This document shows, piece by piece, positions 53,325 through 64,000 of a stretch of 64,000 nucleotides of DNA. Origin of the DNA: Prevotella multiformis DSM 16608 (GTDB taxonomy: Bacteria; Bacteroidota; Bacteroidia; Bacteroidales; Bacteroidaceae); contig NZ_GL872283.1 of NCBI RefSeq assembly GCF_000191065.1, positions 1 to 64,000 of the forward strand, given 5' to 3'. The translations under genes and the position numbers were made by a program. Every line of letters begins with the position of its first letter. The stretch's first letter is position 1. The notes beneath the pieces are model-generated. The model searched no databases. It had not been told where the DNA came from and saw nothing but the letters and a program-made list of their open reading frames with translations.

Positions 53325-53503
53325 GAGGATGTGTCAAAATGCAAATTAATAACTTGACAACCTTCAAACTATAAGCAGGTTTTCCTAAAAGCAAAGAAAA
53401 GACCATTTCTTTACTCAAAATCGAGTACAGAAATGGTCATTTTTAATGAATTGTCTCAAACTGCAAGATGATCAAAATGGTATTTGCATTTTGACACACC
53501 CTC
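53325..53503. mobile_element. 179-bp MITE with 22-bp terminal inverted repeats
   Basis: The left end GAGGATGTGTCAAAATGC... (53325-53346) and the complement of the right end GAGGGTGTGTCAAAATGC... (53482-53503) match at 21 of 22 positions. The element has no coding capacity. The flanks (AAAAG and ATAAG) are a poor target duplication. It lies between the convergent LOG and GH97 genes. Confidence 0.85.
53401..53438. terminator. bidirectional hairpin inside the MITE
   Basis: GACCATTTCT pairs with AGAAATGGTC, with TACTC/GAGTA inside. ATTTTT follows on the plus strand and TTTTCTTT on the minus strand, so it could end both flanking convergent genes. Confidence 0.7.
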
Positions 53504-53518
53504 ATAAGCCATGGTCTT

Positions 53519-55690
<2,172 letters not shown>

Positions 55691-55707
55691 TTAAGTTCGA
55701 TGATATG

Positions 55708-55715
55708 CAAATTTA
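55708..55715 (-). promoter_or_regulatory. -7 box (TAAATTTG) for the GH97 gene
   Basis: CAAATTTA on the plus strand, about 51 nt upstream of the ATG at 55657. Confidence 0.5.
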
Positions 55716-55909
55716 GATAAAATCTCTGGAATACAGGCCGGTTTTATAGAGGAATTTATATAAAGTTCCTGAATTATCAGCCTGTTTTATGGAGGATAGA
55801 CGACAAGGAACACGAAGGAGAGAAAGGAACGGCCATCAAGTCATCGATTTTAGCCGGATTATACATCACCCACCCTCGTCATCCACCGCTCCCTGCCCCC
55901 CCTCCCTCG

Positions 55910-55992
55910 GAGTACCCAGGGGGAGCCTCTGTCCCCGCCCCGGTTCGGGGAGCCCCTGTCCCCTCCCCCGGCCTGGGGCGGCTCCTGTGCCA
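55910..55992. repeat. G+C-rich dyads at about 28-bp spacing
   Basis: CCCCGGTTCGGGG (55938-55950) and CCCCGGCCTGGGG (55966-55978) lie 28 bp apart, with a weaker copy before them and shared linker sequence (GAGCCnCTGTCCCC, 27 bp apart). The rest of 55716-56301 holds no gene that I can support. Confidence 0.6.
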
Positions 55993-56301
55993 TCGGAAAA
56001 AGATTCTTCCGGAATACGGAATGACAAAGTAAGACAGCTACATCATAAGGCATACTGAGGACCGGACGGCGGAATGACAGAATAACGTCTGCCCTTTTGC
56101 TCTTTTACCTTTTCACTTCTCCAACAGCTCCCTGCCTCCGTGTGATATTTCATTAAATCCATCAACGCACGAGAAACGAACCTCATCACTCCCAATTCCT
56201 GAAGACCAAAAAAATCACCCGCGACAAAATAAGCAGCCTTTCTTTCCGTTTCTACATTATATGATAAGAAAACCCTATTCATTCACTAACAAATTGAAAG
56301 T

Positions 56302-56856
56302 ATGAAAGTAAAAGGACTAAAGTCAATGGTCGTCCTCCTGGCAGGAGCGACCCTCATGAGCTCCTGCGTAGGCTCATTCGCCTTGTTCAACAAGCTCGCA
56401 AAGTGGAACAAGCATGCAACGAAATCCAAGTTCCTCAATGAGATCATCTTCCTGGTCATCTCCCCGGCCTACGCAATCTGCAGTGCCGCCGACATGTTCA
56501 TCCTCAACACCATTGAGTTCTGGACAGGCGACAACCCCGTTGCCAACCGTGTGGGCAAGACCCGTAACATCAAGGGCGACGACGGGCTGATGTATGCCGT
56601 GAAATACCTGGAGAACGGCTACCAGATCACCAAGCCGGACGGAAGCGTGTTCTATTTCACTTACAACAAGCAGGAGAACACATGGTACATGAATGCTGAA
56701 GGACAGGAAAAGAAAGTGCTCCATTTCAATGGCGACGGATCCGTAAAGGCCTTCCTGAGCAACGGTCTGACAGCTGACGTCACACCCGATGCAGCAGGTG
56801 TCTACGAGGTACGGCAGATGCAGGCCGGCACAAGCTACTTCATGGCAAGGAGATAA
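56302..56856 (+). CDS. DUF3332 family lipoprotein
   Basis: 184 residues. Lipobox SSC (Cys22) after MKVKGLKSMVVLLAGATLMS. The region GSFALFNKLAKWNKHATKSKFLNEIIFLVISPAYAIC is typical of DUF3332 proteins of Bacteroidota and has a central hydrophobic segment that may be a membrane helix; FWTGDNPVA follows. The C-terminal half is a beta-rich soluble domain (YLENGYQITKPDGSVFYF). Function of the family unknown. Stands alone. Confidence 0.85.
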   Translation: MKVKGLKSMVVLLAGATLMSSCVGSFALFNKLAKWNKHATKSKFLNEIIFLVISPAYAICSAADMFILNTIEFWTGDNPVANRVGKTRNIKGDDGLMYAVKYLENGYQITKPDGSVFYFTYNKQENTWYMNAEGQEKKVLHFNGDGSVKAFLSNGLTADVTPDAAGVYEVRQMQAGTSYFMARR

Positions 56857-57228
56857 CAGCGTCTCCTCAGACCGGCGTGGGGCATCAGGTATCCCGGTGA
56901 CTGACCGGACATCGGGCCAGGACGGATACCTGATTCCCCCGCCGGTTTATCGCCGGCTACAATTGAAAGACCGGCGGCCGGATCCGGACACCCTGTCCCG
57001 GCGGTCCGGGGACACCGGACTGAAGGCGGAAAAGAAGTCTGTACTGTCATAATAATTTACCGCCGCCAGTCAGAAACAGAAGAAACGGAACGACAGCCTC
57101 CGTCCACCTTCCATCTGACCATGCCAAACACCTTTCCAACGAGAGAAAAGCACATTCCAATACATCAGCAACCTGTTTGTAATCAGACAGATAGAATACA
57201 CTCCAGAAAGAGGTACCCAGTTGCGTTG

Positions 57229-57316
57229 CAAGTGGGCGTTAGTTGGCTTGCAAACAAGCACCGCTTAGAACGCTATCGGGCGTTGATTGGAAGCCAAGTG
57301 ACCAACGGTTACGATA
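57229..57316. repeat. 22-bp-pitch repeat array E (four units)
   Basis: Units start at 57229, 57251, 57273 and 57295, every step 22 bp. Units 1 and 3 hold GGGCGTTAGTTGG and GGGCGTTGATTGG, the core of array D. The DNA after the last unit also resembles that after array D (CGGTTACGATACAG versus CGGTTGCGATGCAG). The rest of 56857-57600 holds no supported gene. Confidence 0.8.
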
Positions 57317-57600
57317 CAGTCCATCACATTCTGCCATTCCGGGAATGGTCAGGATGCACGGAACGGAGGGTTTCACAGCCTGCAATCGTAAAGAAAATTC
57401 ATCAAAAAAACAGCCATTGAGGATTTTCCAGACAGGCTGTCTTCCGGAGGGACGCACCCTTCCGGCCGCCGCACGCGCAGGCGTATTCTTCCCCTCTCAT
57501 TGCATGTATGTCAACAAAGCAGGTTCTCCGCATGAACTGTGGCAGTACAACCCACCGGCAAATTAGGCTGACAATGCTTGCATATCTGAAAGAAACAGGC

Positions 57601-57608
57601 TATCTTTG
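57601..57608 (+). promoter_or_regulatory. -7 box (TATCTTTG) for the hybrid sensor gene
   Basis: TAnnTTTG match 22 nt before the ATG at 57631. Confidence 0.6.
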
Positions 57609-57630
57609 CTGAAACAAAGTTACCTGTCGG

Positions 57631-60267
57631 ATGATGAGACAATATTTCTATCTGGCTCTCCTTGCCCTACTTCTCACGGCCTGCACGGCAGACAACGGGA
57701 AGAAATACGTGATCGGTGTCTCACAGTGTTCGGAAGACATCTGGCGTGACAAGCTCAACAGCGAGCTGGTCATGAGTACTTACCAGCATGACAACGTTGT
57801 CCTGAAATTCGCTTCCGCCAATGACGACGACCGGCTGCAGGCAAAGCAGATCAGCCGCTTCGTCAAGGAGGGGGTCGACCTGCTGATCGTCTCGCCCAAC
57901 CAGATACATACCATCTCTTCGGTCATCGACAAGGCCTATGACAGGGGAATCCCTGTCATCCTGTTCGACCGCAAGACCGACTCGAAGAAGTACACGGCTT
58001 TCATCGGGGCAGACAACTACGAGGCAGGGCACGAGATGGGTGCGTTCATCGCCCGGCAGCTGAAGGGAAAGGGCAATGTCGTAGAGATATGCGGACTGGA
58101 AGGGTCGTCGCCTGCCATCGAACGCAACCGCGGCTTCATGGATGCCGTCAGCGGTTTTCCGGGCATCAGGGTCGTCGACCGGCGGTATGCCGGCTGGCTG
58201 AAAGACCGCGGGGCGGCTGCAATGGACAGCATTCTGGCTGGTGGACAGCACGTGGATTATGTCTTTGCACAGAACGACCGCATGGCGGTCGGTGCCTTGC
58301 AGGCGGCAGAACGGCATGGCATAAGGGGAATGAGGATTGCAGGCATTGACGCTCTTCCCGTCCCCGGAGGCGGCATGGAGAACGTTCGCGACGGCAGGAT
58401 GGAGGCTTCCTACATCTATCCTACCCGCGGCGACCTCGTCATGCAGCTGGCATTGAACATCTTGGAAAAGAGGCCCTACAAGCGTGACAACTATCTGAAA
58501 GGCACACTCGTAACGAGCAACAATGCCAATGCCCTGCTTCTTCAGAGTGAGGAAATCATGAAGCAGACAGCACGGATCCAGTCGCTGCATGGCAAGGTGG
58601 ACAATTATCTGGCTCAGTACAATCATCAGAAAGTCTATCTCCTGCTTTTCAGTGTCATCATCATCCTGCTGGTCGGAATCATGGTCTATGCCTATCGGAC
58701 GACCGTCATGCGCCGGCATATCGAAGAGGAGGCGACAGCCGCCAAGCTGCAGTTCTTCACCAACATCAGCCATGAGCTGCGCACGCCGCTGACGCTGATA
58801 GCCGACCCGGTGGAATACATCATCCATGATCCGAACCTCAGTCCGCAGCAGCGCGGCATGCTCCAGATCGTACAGCGCAACGTGGCCGTCCTCAGCCGGC
58901 TGGTGAGCGAGATACTCGATTTCCGCAAGGTACAGAACGGGAAGATGCAGCTGCACCTGTCCGACTTCGACCTCTCCGAGTGCATGCGGCAGTGGCTCGG
59001 CCTCTTCGACACGTCGGCCCGGAAGAAACACATCACCCTGCAGCTCCATGTACCGGAATCCATCCCCATGCGTGCCGACCGTGACAAGCTGGAGCGCATC
59101 TGCTACAACCTGCTCAGCAACGCCATGAAGTACACGCCCGAAGGAGGCTGCATCGGCTTTGCTGCTTCCGTGGAGGCTGACAAAGTGGGGATTATGGTGA
59201 GCGACAATGGCTGCGGCATTGCACAGGACGACCTGCCTTATGTCTTCGACCGGTTTTACCAGGCCGGCAATGCCGGACATGGAACAGGCATCGGACTGGC
59301 ACTGGTAAAGGCGTTTGCCGAGCTGCACCATGGACAGGCGACGGTGGAGAGCGAAGAAGGGAAAGGCTGCACCTTCGTCGTCAGCATGCCGCTCCGCCAG
59401 GAAGGAAAGGCCTGCGCACAAGAGGTGCAGCCGGACGGCCCGCTCATCGAGACGGAGGAGAACACGGAGATTCCCAATCAGGCCCGCCATGTCGACGACC
59501 TCATCCTGCCCGCTGAATCCGACAGGCCGGAAGTGCTCGTCATCGACGACAACGGCGACATCCGCACTTACCTCCGTTCGGCACTCTCCCCTATATATAA
59601 GGTGAGCGAAGCTGTTGACGGTAAGAACGGACTGGAAATGGCAAGACGGATAGTGCCCGACCTCATCATCTCCGATATTATGATGCCTGTCATGGATGGA
59701 CTGGAGTTCTGCAGTCAACTGAAACAGGACAAAGCCATCAGTCACATCCCTGTCATCCTGCTCACTGCCCGTAGTCTTGACGATCAGCGTGTCGAGGGGT
59801 ATGAGCATGGTGCTGATGCCTATATAGCCAAGCCTTTTTCGCTCCGGCTGCTTCTTTCGCGTATTGACAACCTCATCCAGAGTAGGAGGAAACTCAGCCA
59901 GCTGTTCTCAAACAGCGATGAAAACGATGTTTTGGAGAAGTTGTCGAACGAAACAGACAAGACTTTCATCACCCAGCTGCGCAAGATAATTCAGGATAAT
60001 CTTGGTGACAGCGAGTTTAATGTGGAGAGATTCGGCGATGAAATCGGGCTTTCCCGCGTCCAGCTCTATCGCAAAGTAAAAGCCCTGACAGGGCATTCTC
60101 CTGTTGAAATGCTCCGTAAAGCCCGCCTCATGCGTGCCCGTCATCTGCTCCAGACAACCGATAAGTCGGTGTCAGAGGTGGCGTATGCTGTAGGCTTCTC
60201 TACTCCAAGTTACTTCTCAAAGTGCTATAAGGAGGAGTTTGACTTGCAGCCTGCACAGGAACGATAA
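57631..60267 (+). CDS. hybrid two-component sensor with periplasmic sugar-binding domain
   Basis: 878 residues. Signal/anchor with LLLTAC, a periplasmic-binding-protein domain of the LacI/ribose type (about 25-320: IGVSQCSEDIWRDKLNSELV), one transmembrane helix (about 336-356), histidine kinase with phosphorylated His381 in NISHELRTPLT, ATPase GTGIGLALV, receiver domain with Asp682 in LIISDIMMP, and a C-terminal AraC helix-turn-helix (GFSTPSYFSKCY). The layout equals the fructose-sensing regulator BT1754 of B. thetaiotaomicron. With a GH32 gene downstream it very likely controls the fructan genes here. Confidence 0.92.
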   Translation: MMRQYFYLALLALLLTACTADNGKKYVIGVSQCSEDIWRDKLNSELVMSTYQHDNVVLKFASANDDDRLQAKQISRFVKEGVDLLIVSPNQIHTISSVIDKAYDRGIPVILFDRKTDSKKYTAFIGADNYEAGHEMGAFIARQLKGKGNVVEICGLEGSSPAIERNRGFMDAVSGFPGIRVVDRRYAGWLKDRGAAAMDSILAGGQHVDYVFAQNDRMAVGALQAAERHGIRGMRIAGIDALPVPGGGMENVRDGRMEASYIYPTRGDLVMQLALNILEKRPYKRDNYLKGTLVTSNNANALLLQSEEIMKQTARIQSLHGKVDNYLAQYNHQKVYLLLFSVIIILLVGIMVYAYRTTVMRRHIEEEATAAKLQFFTNISHELRTPLTLIADPVEYIIHDPNLSPQQRGMLQIVQRNVAVLSRLVSEILDFRKVQNGKMQLHLSDFDLSECMRQWLGLFDTSARKKHITLQLHVPESIPMRADRDKLERICYNLLSNAMKYTPEGGCIGFAASVEADKVGIMVSDNGCGIAQDDLPYVFDRFYQAGNAGHGTGIGLALVKAFAELHHGQATVESEEGKGCTFVVSMPLRQEGKACAQEVQPDGPLIETEENTEIPNQARHVDDLILPAESDRPEVLVIDDNGDIRTYLRSALSPIYKVSEAVDGKNGLEMARRIVPDLIISDIMMPVMDGLEFCSQLKQDKAISHIPVILLTARSLDDQRVEGYEHGADAYIAKPFSLRLLLSRIDNLIQSRRKLSQLFSNSDENDVLEKLSNETDKTFITQLRKIIQDNLGDSEFNVERFGDEIGLSRVQLYRKVKALTGHSPVEMLRKARLMRARHLLQTTDKSVSEVAYAVGFSTPSYFSKCYKEEFDLQPAQER

Positions 60268-60352
60268 CGACCATATATCAGCCACATACAACAAAACGTT
60301 CACAGGATAGAACGAATGTTTCGCAGACACAATATTTGCAGTCTATGAACGG

Positions 60353-60394
60353 ATTTTGCGCCACACTGTTAGTTTGTCATTGTAATTTTGCGCC
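60353..60394 (+). promoter_or_regulatory. 10-bp direct repeat, possible regulator site
   Basis: ATTTTGCGCC occurs at 60353-60362 and again at 60385-60394, 32 bp apart (about three helical turns), the second overlapping the -7 box. A candidate binding site for the AraC domain of the hybrid sensor. Confidence 0.45.
60383..60390 (+). promoter_or_regulatory. -7 box (TAATTTTG) for the fructan TonB receptor gene
   Basis: TAnnTTTG match about 72 nt before the ATG at 60463. Confidence 0.5.
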
Positions 60395-60462
60395 GTAGTT
60401 AGTTACCTAAAAGGAAGAAGAGACTGCAACTTAGAATATTCACATTACTAAACAATTTAATT

Positions 60463-62775
60463 ATGGTCAACTTTTATCATCTTTCATTACGCTTAGGTGC
60501 GTTATTGTTAGCCACTTTGCCTGCCTTCTCTATTGTCAGTGCTCAGGATGACAACAGTAACAAGAAGGATAACGGGAACAAGGAAGAGAGCAATCGTAAC
60601 GTGATGTTGAACGCTGCCAGTGCCAACGGTCCACGTGAGATACAGATTGGTCTGCCTTCTGCTGATGTCAATGTGCTTGAGAACGGTTTGCCGGTTACCT
60701 ATGCAACCAATCCCCGCAGCGTCAATTCTCTTTGGCGTGGCGATGCCAGTCTGAGCCATCAGGGCTTGCTTAAGATTGCCGAAACGGCCATTACAACCGG
60801 CAATATCGGTTATGCTGTCAACTCTTTCACACAGTTGGGGCAGGATGGTTTCCACGGAACACTCAACTACAAGACCAATCATTTCGGCTTGCAGGAAATG
60901 TCGTTGAACCTGAATGGTTCGTTCGGAAAAGGCTGGTATTACAGCGGAAGCATGTATCAGAACAGCGATCCCGGTACGTTTAAGATCAAGAGTTCGCAGA
61001 ACCAGGACCGCACACAGATTTACAAGGCAGCCATCACGAAGCGTTATGCCGGTAACAAAGGTGAACTTACGGCTATGTACAGTTATAGTAACAGCCATCC
61101 TGTCTATACTTACGCCACACAGTCCGCACCGTTTATCTATGTCGGTGACGGTAGCGTGAAGGAATATGGCGACTTCAAGCTCGGTACGACATCCTATCTG
61201 CCAGTGGATGCGAACATTACCTATCGGGATATGCGTGACGGTCAGTTGAAGAGTATTTCCCTCTATGATGCCATCGCCAATCGCAGCAGTCAGATTTCAT
61301 TGATGAACAACTACGATTTTGGTAATGGACTCTCTTGGAAGGCAATGGCACGCTTTGATCATGGTCATGCAGCTTTGGTTTATCAGACTCCGATGTCGCT
61401 GATTAACACGAAAGCACCAGGTTTCGTCAACAATTATATGCAGTATGGCATTGATGGAAGTCAGTCGCTTTATAATGGTGAGTATGTCCAGACCCGTATG
61501 TCCTGTCTGAACTCTGGCGATGTCAACGAATTCCTCTTCACTTCAGAGCTTTCAAAGAAGTTCCGCAAATCAACACTGCGTGTAGGTGTCAACGAGTGGT
61601 ACTATCACATTGATTATACATCTAATACAACGATGTACGACCAGAGCGTTCCTTCTGATGGAAGCTATGCTGTACGACTCTATGATGCTGGCAAACGCAC
61701 GTCCTTCTTCTATGATTATAACAAGAACGCATCCGAATTCTACCGTGGTCATGAGAACAAGACTGCCCTTTACTTCACCCATGACTGGGACATTCTCCCA
61801 CAGTTGAATCTCTACTATGGTGCCCGTGTAGAGCTGCAGAAACTCAAGGGTGAGAACCTTGCTGTGAAGAATGCAGCTGGTGATTACGTCGGACGATTTA
61901 CTGATTACCATCTCGGTGCTACTGCTGCCGACGGCACGAAGATAACCCCTGTGCCATTGGATTACAGCTGGTTCAACTATGACCTCGCCCTTGCTGCAAC
62001 CTATAAGGTGAACAAGCATTTTGGACTGACAGGTGATTTCACCTATATCGTTCAGCATCCGAAGTTCGAGGCTTTCTCTCCGGCGACACTCCCTAACACT
62101 GACAAGATTTCTGTTCCTCTCGGGCGTGTAGGTTTCTATTACAACAATTCATGGATGAGCCTCACCTCTCTCTTCTCTTACATCTCAAAGACCAACAACA
62201 ACTCTACGCTTAATCTTCAGCACGGAAGCGAGATTATGGCTGCACCACTTACTTATGACATACAGACCATCGGCTGGACTACCGACGTGGTTGCCCATCC
62301 GGTAAAGGGGCTTGACGTTCACTTCCTCTTCACTTATCAGCGTCCTACATACAAGAAGTATGAAACTTCGGTTACCTTCGCTGATGGATATGTCGGCAGT
62401 ATCAATGCTACTGGCAACATCGTAGCTGAAATTCCAAGAGTGCTCATCGAGTTTGACCCAAGTTACATGGTTACGAAGGACATCAAGTTGTGGACCAGCT
62501 TCCGTTATTTCAGCAAGACCTACGCCAATATCAATGATGCCTACTATTTCAACGGACACTGGGAAACATTCGGAGGTGTGAACTGGCAGGTTAACAAGCG
62601 ACTGGCTTTAGGCTGTACGGTAGTTAACTTCCTCAACCAGACAGGTGCCAAGGGTAGTATTGCCGGTGCAGAACTTATCACCAAGGATGAAGCCAAGAAC
62701 ATCAAGAACCAGCTGATGACAGGTAGCTATCTCCGTCCTTTCACAGTTGAGTTCACCGCTTCTCTCAAGTTCTAA
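60463..62775 (+). CDS. TonB-dependent outer-membrane receptor of the fructan locus
   Basis: 770 residues. Signal peptide ending FSIVSAQ, then an Asn/Lys-rich linker and a plug-like domain (about 45-165: REIQIGLPSADVNVLENGLPVTY); the rest is a beta-barrel ending VEFTASLKF. It has no carboxypeptidase-like N-terminal domain and no SusD partner gene, unlike SusC-type transporters. From context it would import fructo-oligosaccharides or fructose-containing sugar. Both this gene and the GH32 gene are more A/T-rich than the chromosome around them. Confidence 0.82.
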   Translation: MVNFYHLSLRLGALLLATLPAFSIVSAQDDNSNKKDNGNKEESNRNVMLNAASANGPREIQIGLPSADVNVLENGLPVTYATNPRSVNSLWRGDASLSHQGLLKIAETAITTGNIGYAVNSFTQLGQDGFHGTLNYKTNHFGLQEMSLNLNGSFGKGWYYSGSMYQNSDPGTFKIKSSQNQDRTQIYKAAITKRYAGNKGELTAMYSYSNSHPVYTYATQSAPFIYVGDGSVKEYGDFKLGTTSYLPVDANITYRDMRDGQLKSISLYDAIANRSSQISLMNNYDFGNGLSWKAMARFDHGHAALVYQTPMSLINTKAPGFVNNYMQYGIDGSQSLYNGEYVQTRMSCLNSGDVNEFLFTSELSKKFRKSTLRVGVNEWYYHIDYTSNTTMYDQSVPSDGSYAVRLYDAGKRTSFFYDYNKNASEFYRGHENKTALYFTHDWDILPQLNLYYGARVELQKLKGENLAVKNAAGDYVGRFTDYHLGATAADGTKITPVPLDYSWFNYDLALAATYKVNKHFGLTGDFTYIVQHPKFEAFSPATLPNTDKISVPLGRVGFYYNNSWMSLTSLFSYISKTNNNSTLNLQHGSEIMAAPLTYDIQTIGWTTDVVAHPVKGLDVHFLFTYQRPTYKKYETSVTFADGYVGSINATGNIVAEIPRVLIEFDPSYMVTKDIKLWTSFRYFSKTYANINDAYYFNGHWETFGGVNWQVNKRLALGCTVVNFLNQTGAKGSIAGAELITKDEAKNIKNQLMTGSYLRPFTVEFTASLKF

Positions 62776-62814
62776 GACGCTTAACTGCCTACGCTTCTGG
62801 GTTATTCGGATTGT

Positions 62815-62990
62815 TACCAGGTTTTGGTGACTTTGTTACCAAGCATTGGTAATACGTCTACAAAGCGTTTGTAATGCTTCTACAAAGCGTTTGTAATACG
62901 TCTACAAAGCGTTTGTAATGCTTCTACAAAGCGTTTGTAATATGTGTACAAAGCGTTTGTAATATAGTTACCAGATGCTGGGAATATATG
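62815..62990. repeat. 22-bp-pitch palindrome array G (eight units)
   Basis: Units start at 62815, 62837, 62859, 62881, 62903, 62925, 62947 and 62969, every step exactly 22 bp. Five share TACAAAGCGTTTGTAA (6-bp arms, 3-base loop); unit 2 has TTACCAAGCATTGGTAA (7-bp arms), units 1 and 8 are weaker. Where the left arm has CC the right has GG; where it has CA the right has TG. No spacers, so not a CRISPR array. Between the receptor and GH32 genes. Confidence 0.92.
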
Positions 62991-63124
62991 AATAATCAGT
63001 TGTTGGCAGGTGGATTGTTGACATCTTGCACTCAAGAATATATCAGAAATAAGAGTAAAATATTATCCGGCATGTTCCATAAGTTCCAAATTCTGACTGG
63101 AACATGCCATAACTAAAAACAGCT

Positions 63125-64000
63125 ATGAACAGAAAGAATACTATCCTATGTGCTGCATTGACAGCCCTTACACTGTCAGCCACTGCACAGACAATGAAGA
63201 TTACACGTGCTGGTGATACCACCATCGTGAAGATTGAGAAGTCGCCACAGTATCTCATCCTTCCTGTTGAGGAGGAGAAGGACGAGGCGCAGGTGCTCCT
63301 CGACAATGGAAAGGTTACCGACACGTGGATGGATGTGCGGCTGGCACAAGGAAAAACCGATTATTACGTGCCTTTCAAGCTCAATAAAGGCAGGACTTCT
63401 GTCGTCAAGATTCTCAACCTGAAGGCGGATGCACTGGCACTTAGGAAGGGACAGATGAAACTTTCAAATGTCTGGGATGTGACCAATACCGATTTTTATC
63501 GCCCTTCTTACCACCACACACCTTCGTATGGATGGATGAATGACCCTAACGGTATGTTCTATAAGGATGGTGTCTATCACCTCTGTTATCAGTATAATCC
63601 CTACGGATCCAAGTGGGGTAACATGCACTGGGGGCATGCCATCAGCCGCGACCTTATCCATTGGAAAGAGGTTGAGCCGACAATTGCACGTGACCCGATG
63701 GGACATATCTTCTCGGGAAGTGCTGTTATCGATAAGGAGGGTACAGCGAAATACGGCAAGGATGCCATTGTTGCCCTTTATACATCAGCCAGTGACAAGA
63801 ACGGTCAGATACAGTGCATGGCATATAGTACCGATGGCGGTTACACCTTCCACAAGTATCCGGGGAATCCAGTCCTTACTCCTTTTGACGGGCTCAAGGA
63901 TTTCCGCGACCCGAAGGTGTTCTGGTATGCACCGCTGAAGAAGTGGTATATGATTGTTTCAGCCGACAAGGAGATGCGTTTCTATTCGTCACCTAACCTG
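63125..64000 (+). CDS. glycoside hydrolase family 32 fructanase (N-terminal part, cut by window end)
   Basis: 292 residues visible, no stop before the window edge. Signal peptide MNRKNTILCAALTALTLSATAQ; an N-terminal beta-domain (about 25-125, possibly the DUF4980-type domain seen before GH32); then the five-bladed propeller with the nucleophile Asp in WMNDPNG and the transition-state Asp in FRDPKVF. The acid/base Glu (EC motif) lies beyond the window. Hydrolyses beta-fructosides (inulin, levan, sucrose). Predicted periplasmic or surface. Regulated by the upstream hybrid sensor, by inference. Confidence 0.93.
   Translation, partial: MNRKNTILCAALTALTLSATAQTMKITRAGDTTIVKIEKSPQYLILPVEEEKDEAQVLLDNGKVTDTWMDVRLAQGKTDYYVPFKLNKGRTSVVKILNLKADALALRKGQMKLSNVWDVTNTDFYRPSYHHTPSYGWMNDPNGMFYKDGVYHLCYQYNPYGSKWGNMHWGHAISRDLIHWKEVEPTIARDPMGHIFSGSAVIDKEGTAKYGKDAIVALYTSASDKNGQIQCMAYSTDGGYTFHKYPGNPVLTPFDGLKDFRDPKVFWYAPLKKWYMIVSADKEMRFYSSPNL

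Noticed and set aside
57721..59808. 695-residue open frame on the minus strand inside the hybrid sensor gene
   Set aside because: Antisense shadow of a gene with all domain motifs. The same holds for 5575-7170, 9959-11593, 42502-44031, 48896-50275, 51291-52523 and 53960-55627.
62815..62990. CRISPR array
   Set aside because: Units follow each other without spacers and are themselves palindromic; no cas genes are near.

Overview
The window looks like a chromosomal segment of a member of the Bacteroidota, most likely a fairly G+C-rich Prevotella or a close relative. Supporting signs are a SusC/SusD pair, the type IX secretion proteins PorU and PorV, a hybrid two-component sensor of the fructan-regulator type, DUF4294, DUF6722, DUF3332 and DUF4625 families, a flavodiiron protein with a superoxide-reductase-like protein (anaerobe), and promoters of the Bacteroidota form TAnnTTTG. 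No tRNA, rRNA, CRISPR array or prophage was found. The species is not determined.

Layout. 0-4 kb: end of a phosphoethanolamine transferase, a lipoprotein, a decayed AAA ATPase behind a phased 33-bp repeat, and two envelope proteins. 4-9.5 kb: a leaderless three-gene operon (DUF6722, a 36-residue membrane peptide, a thioredoxin-TonB fusion), an ABC exporter, NAD kinase, a DJ-1 family protein and IspD. 9.8-17 kb: RecG, an M23/LysM peptidase, a superoxide-reductase-like protein, DUF4294, an unknown secreted protein and a candidate small RNA on the minus strand. 17-22.5 kb: two glycosyltransferases, an acyltransferase and a phosphodiesterase. 23-28 kb: a SusC/SusD pair. 28-36.7 kb: a TPR-like protein, a DUF4369 lipoprotein, an NlpE-like lipoprotein, and a probable metal-uptake operon (DUF6769, TonB receptor, two DUF4625 lipoproteins). 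37.7-41 kb: rplM-rpsI and rpsB-tsf. 41-47.4 kb: FAH-family enzyme, porU, porV, ispF. 47.5-53.2 kb: NDH-2, M16 peptidase, PfkB kinase, flavodiiron protein, LOG-family protein. 53.3-57 kb: a MITE, a GH97 glucosidase, a DUF3332 lipoprotein. 57.6-64 kb: a fructan-utilisation locus (hybrid sensor, TonB receptor, GH32 cut off by the window end).

The most unusual content lies between the genes. At four loci there are short arrays of imperfect palindromes with a 22-bp pitch. The arm sequence differs from locus to locus but the architecture is shared; in the clearest array the two arms change together, so pairing is kept. A second set of 22-bp-pitch arrays (three loci) has a different, non-palindromic core. 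Several genes have a promoter box only 5-10 nt before the start codon, which implies leaderless or nearly leaderless mRNAs.
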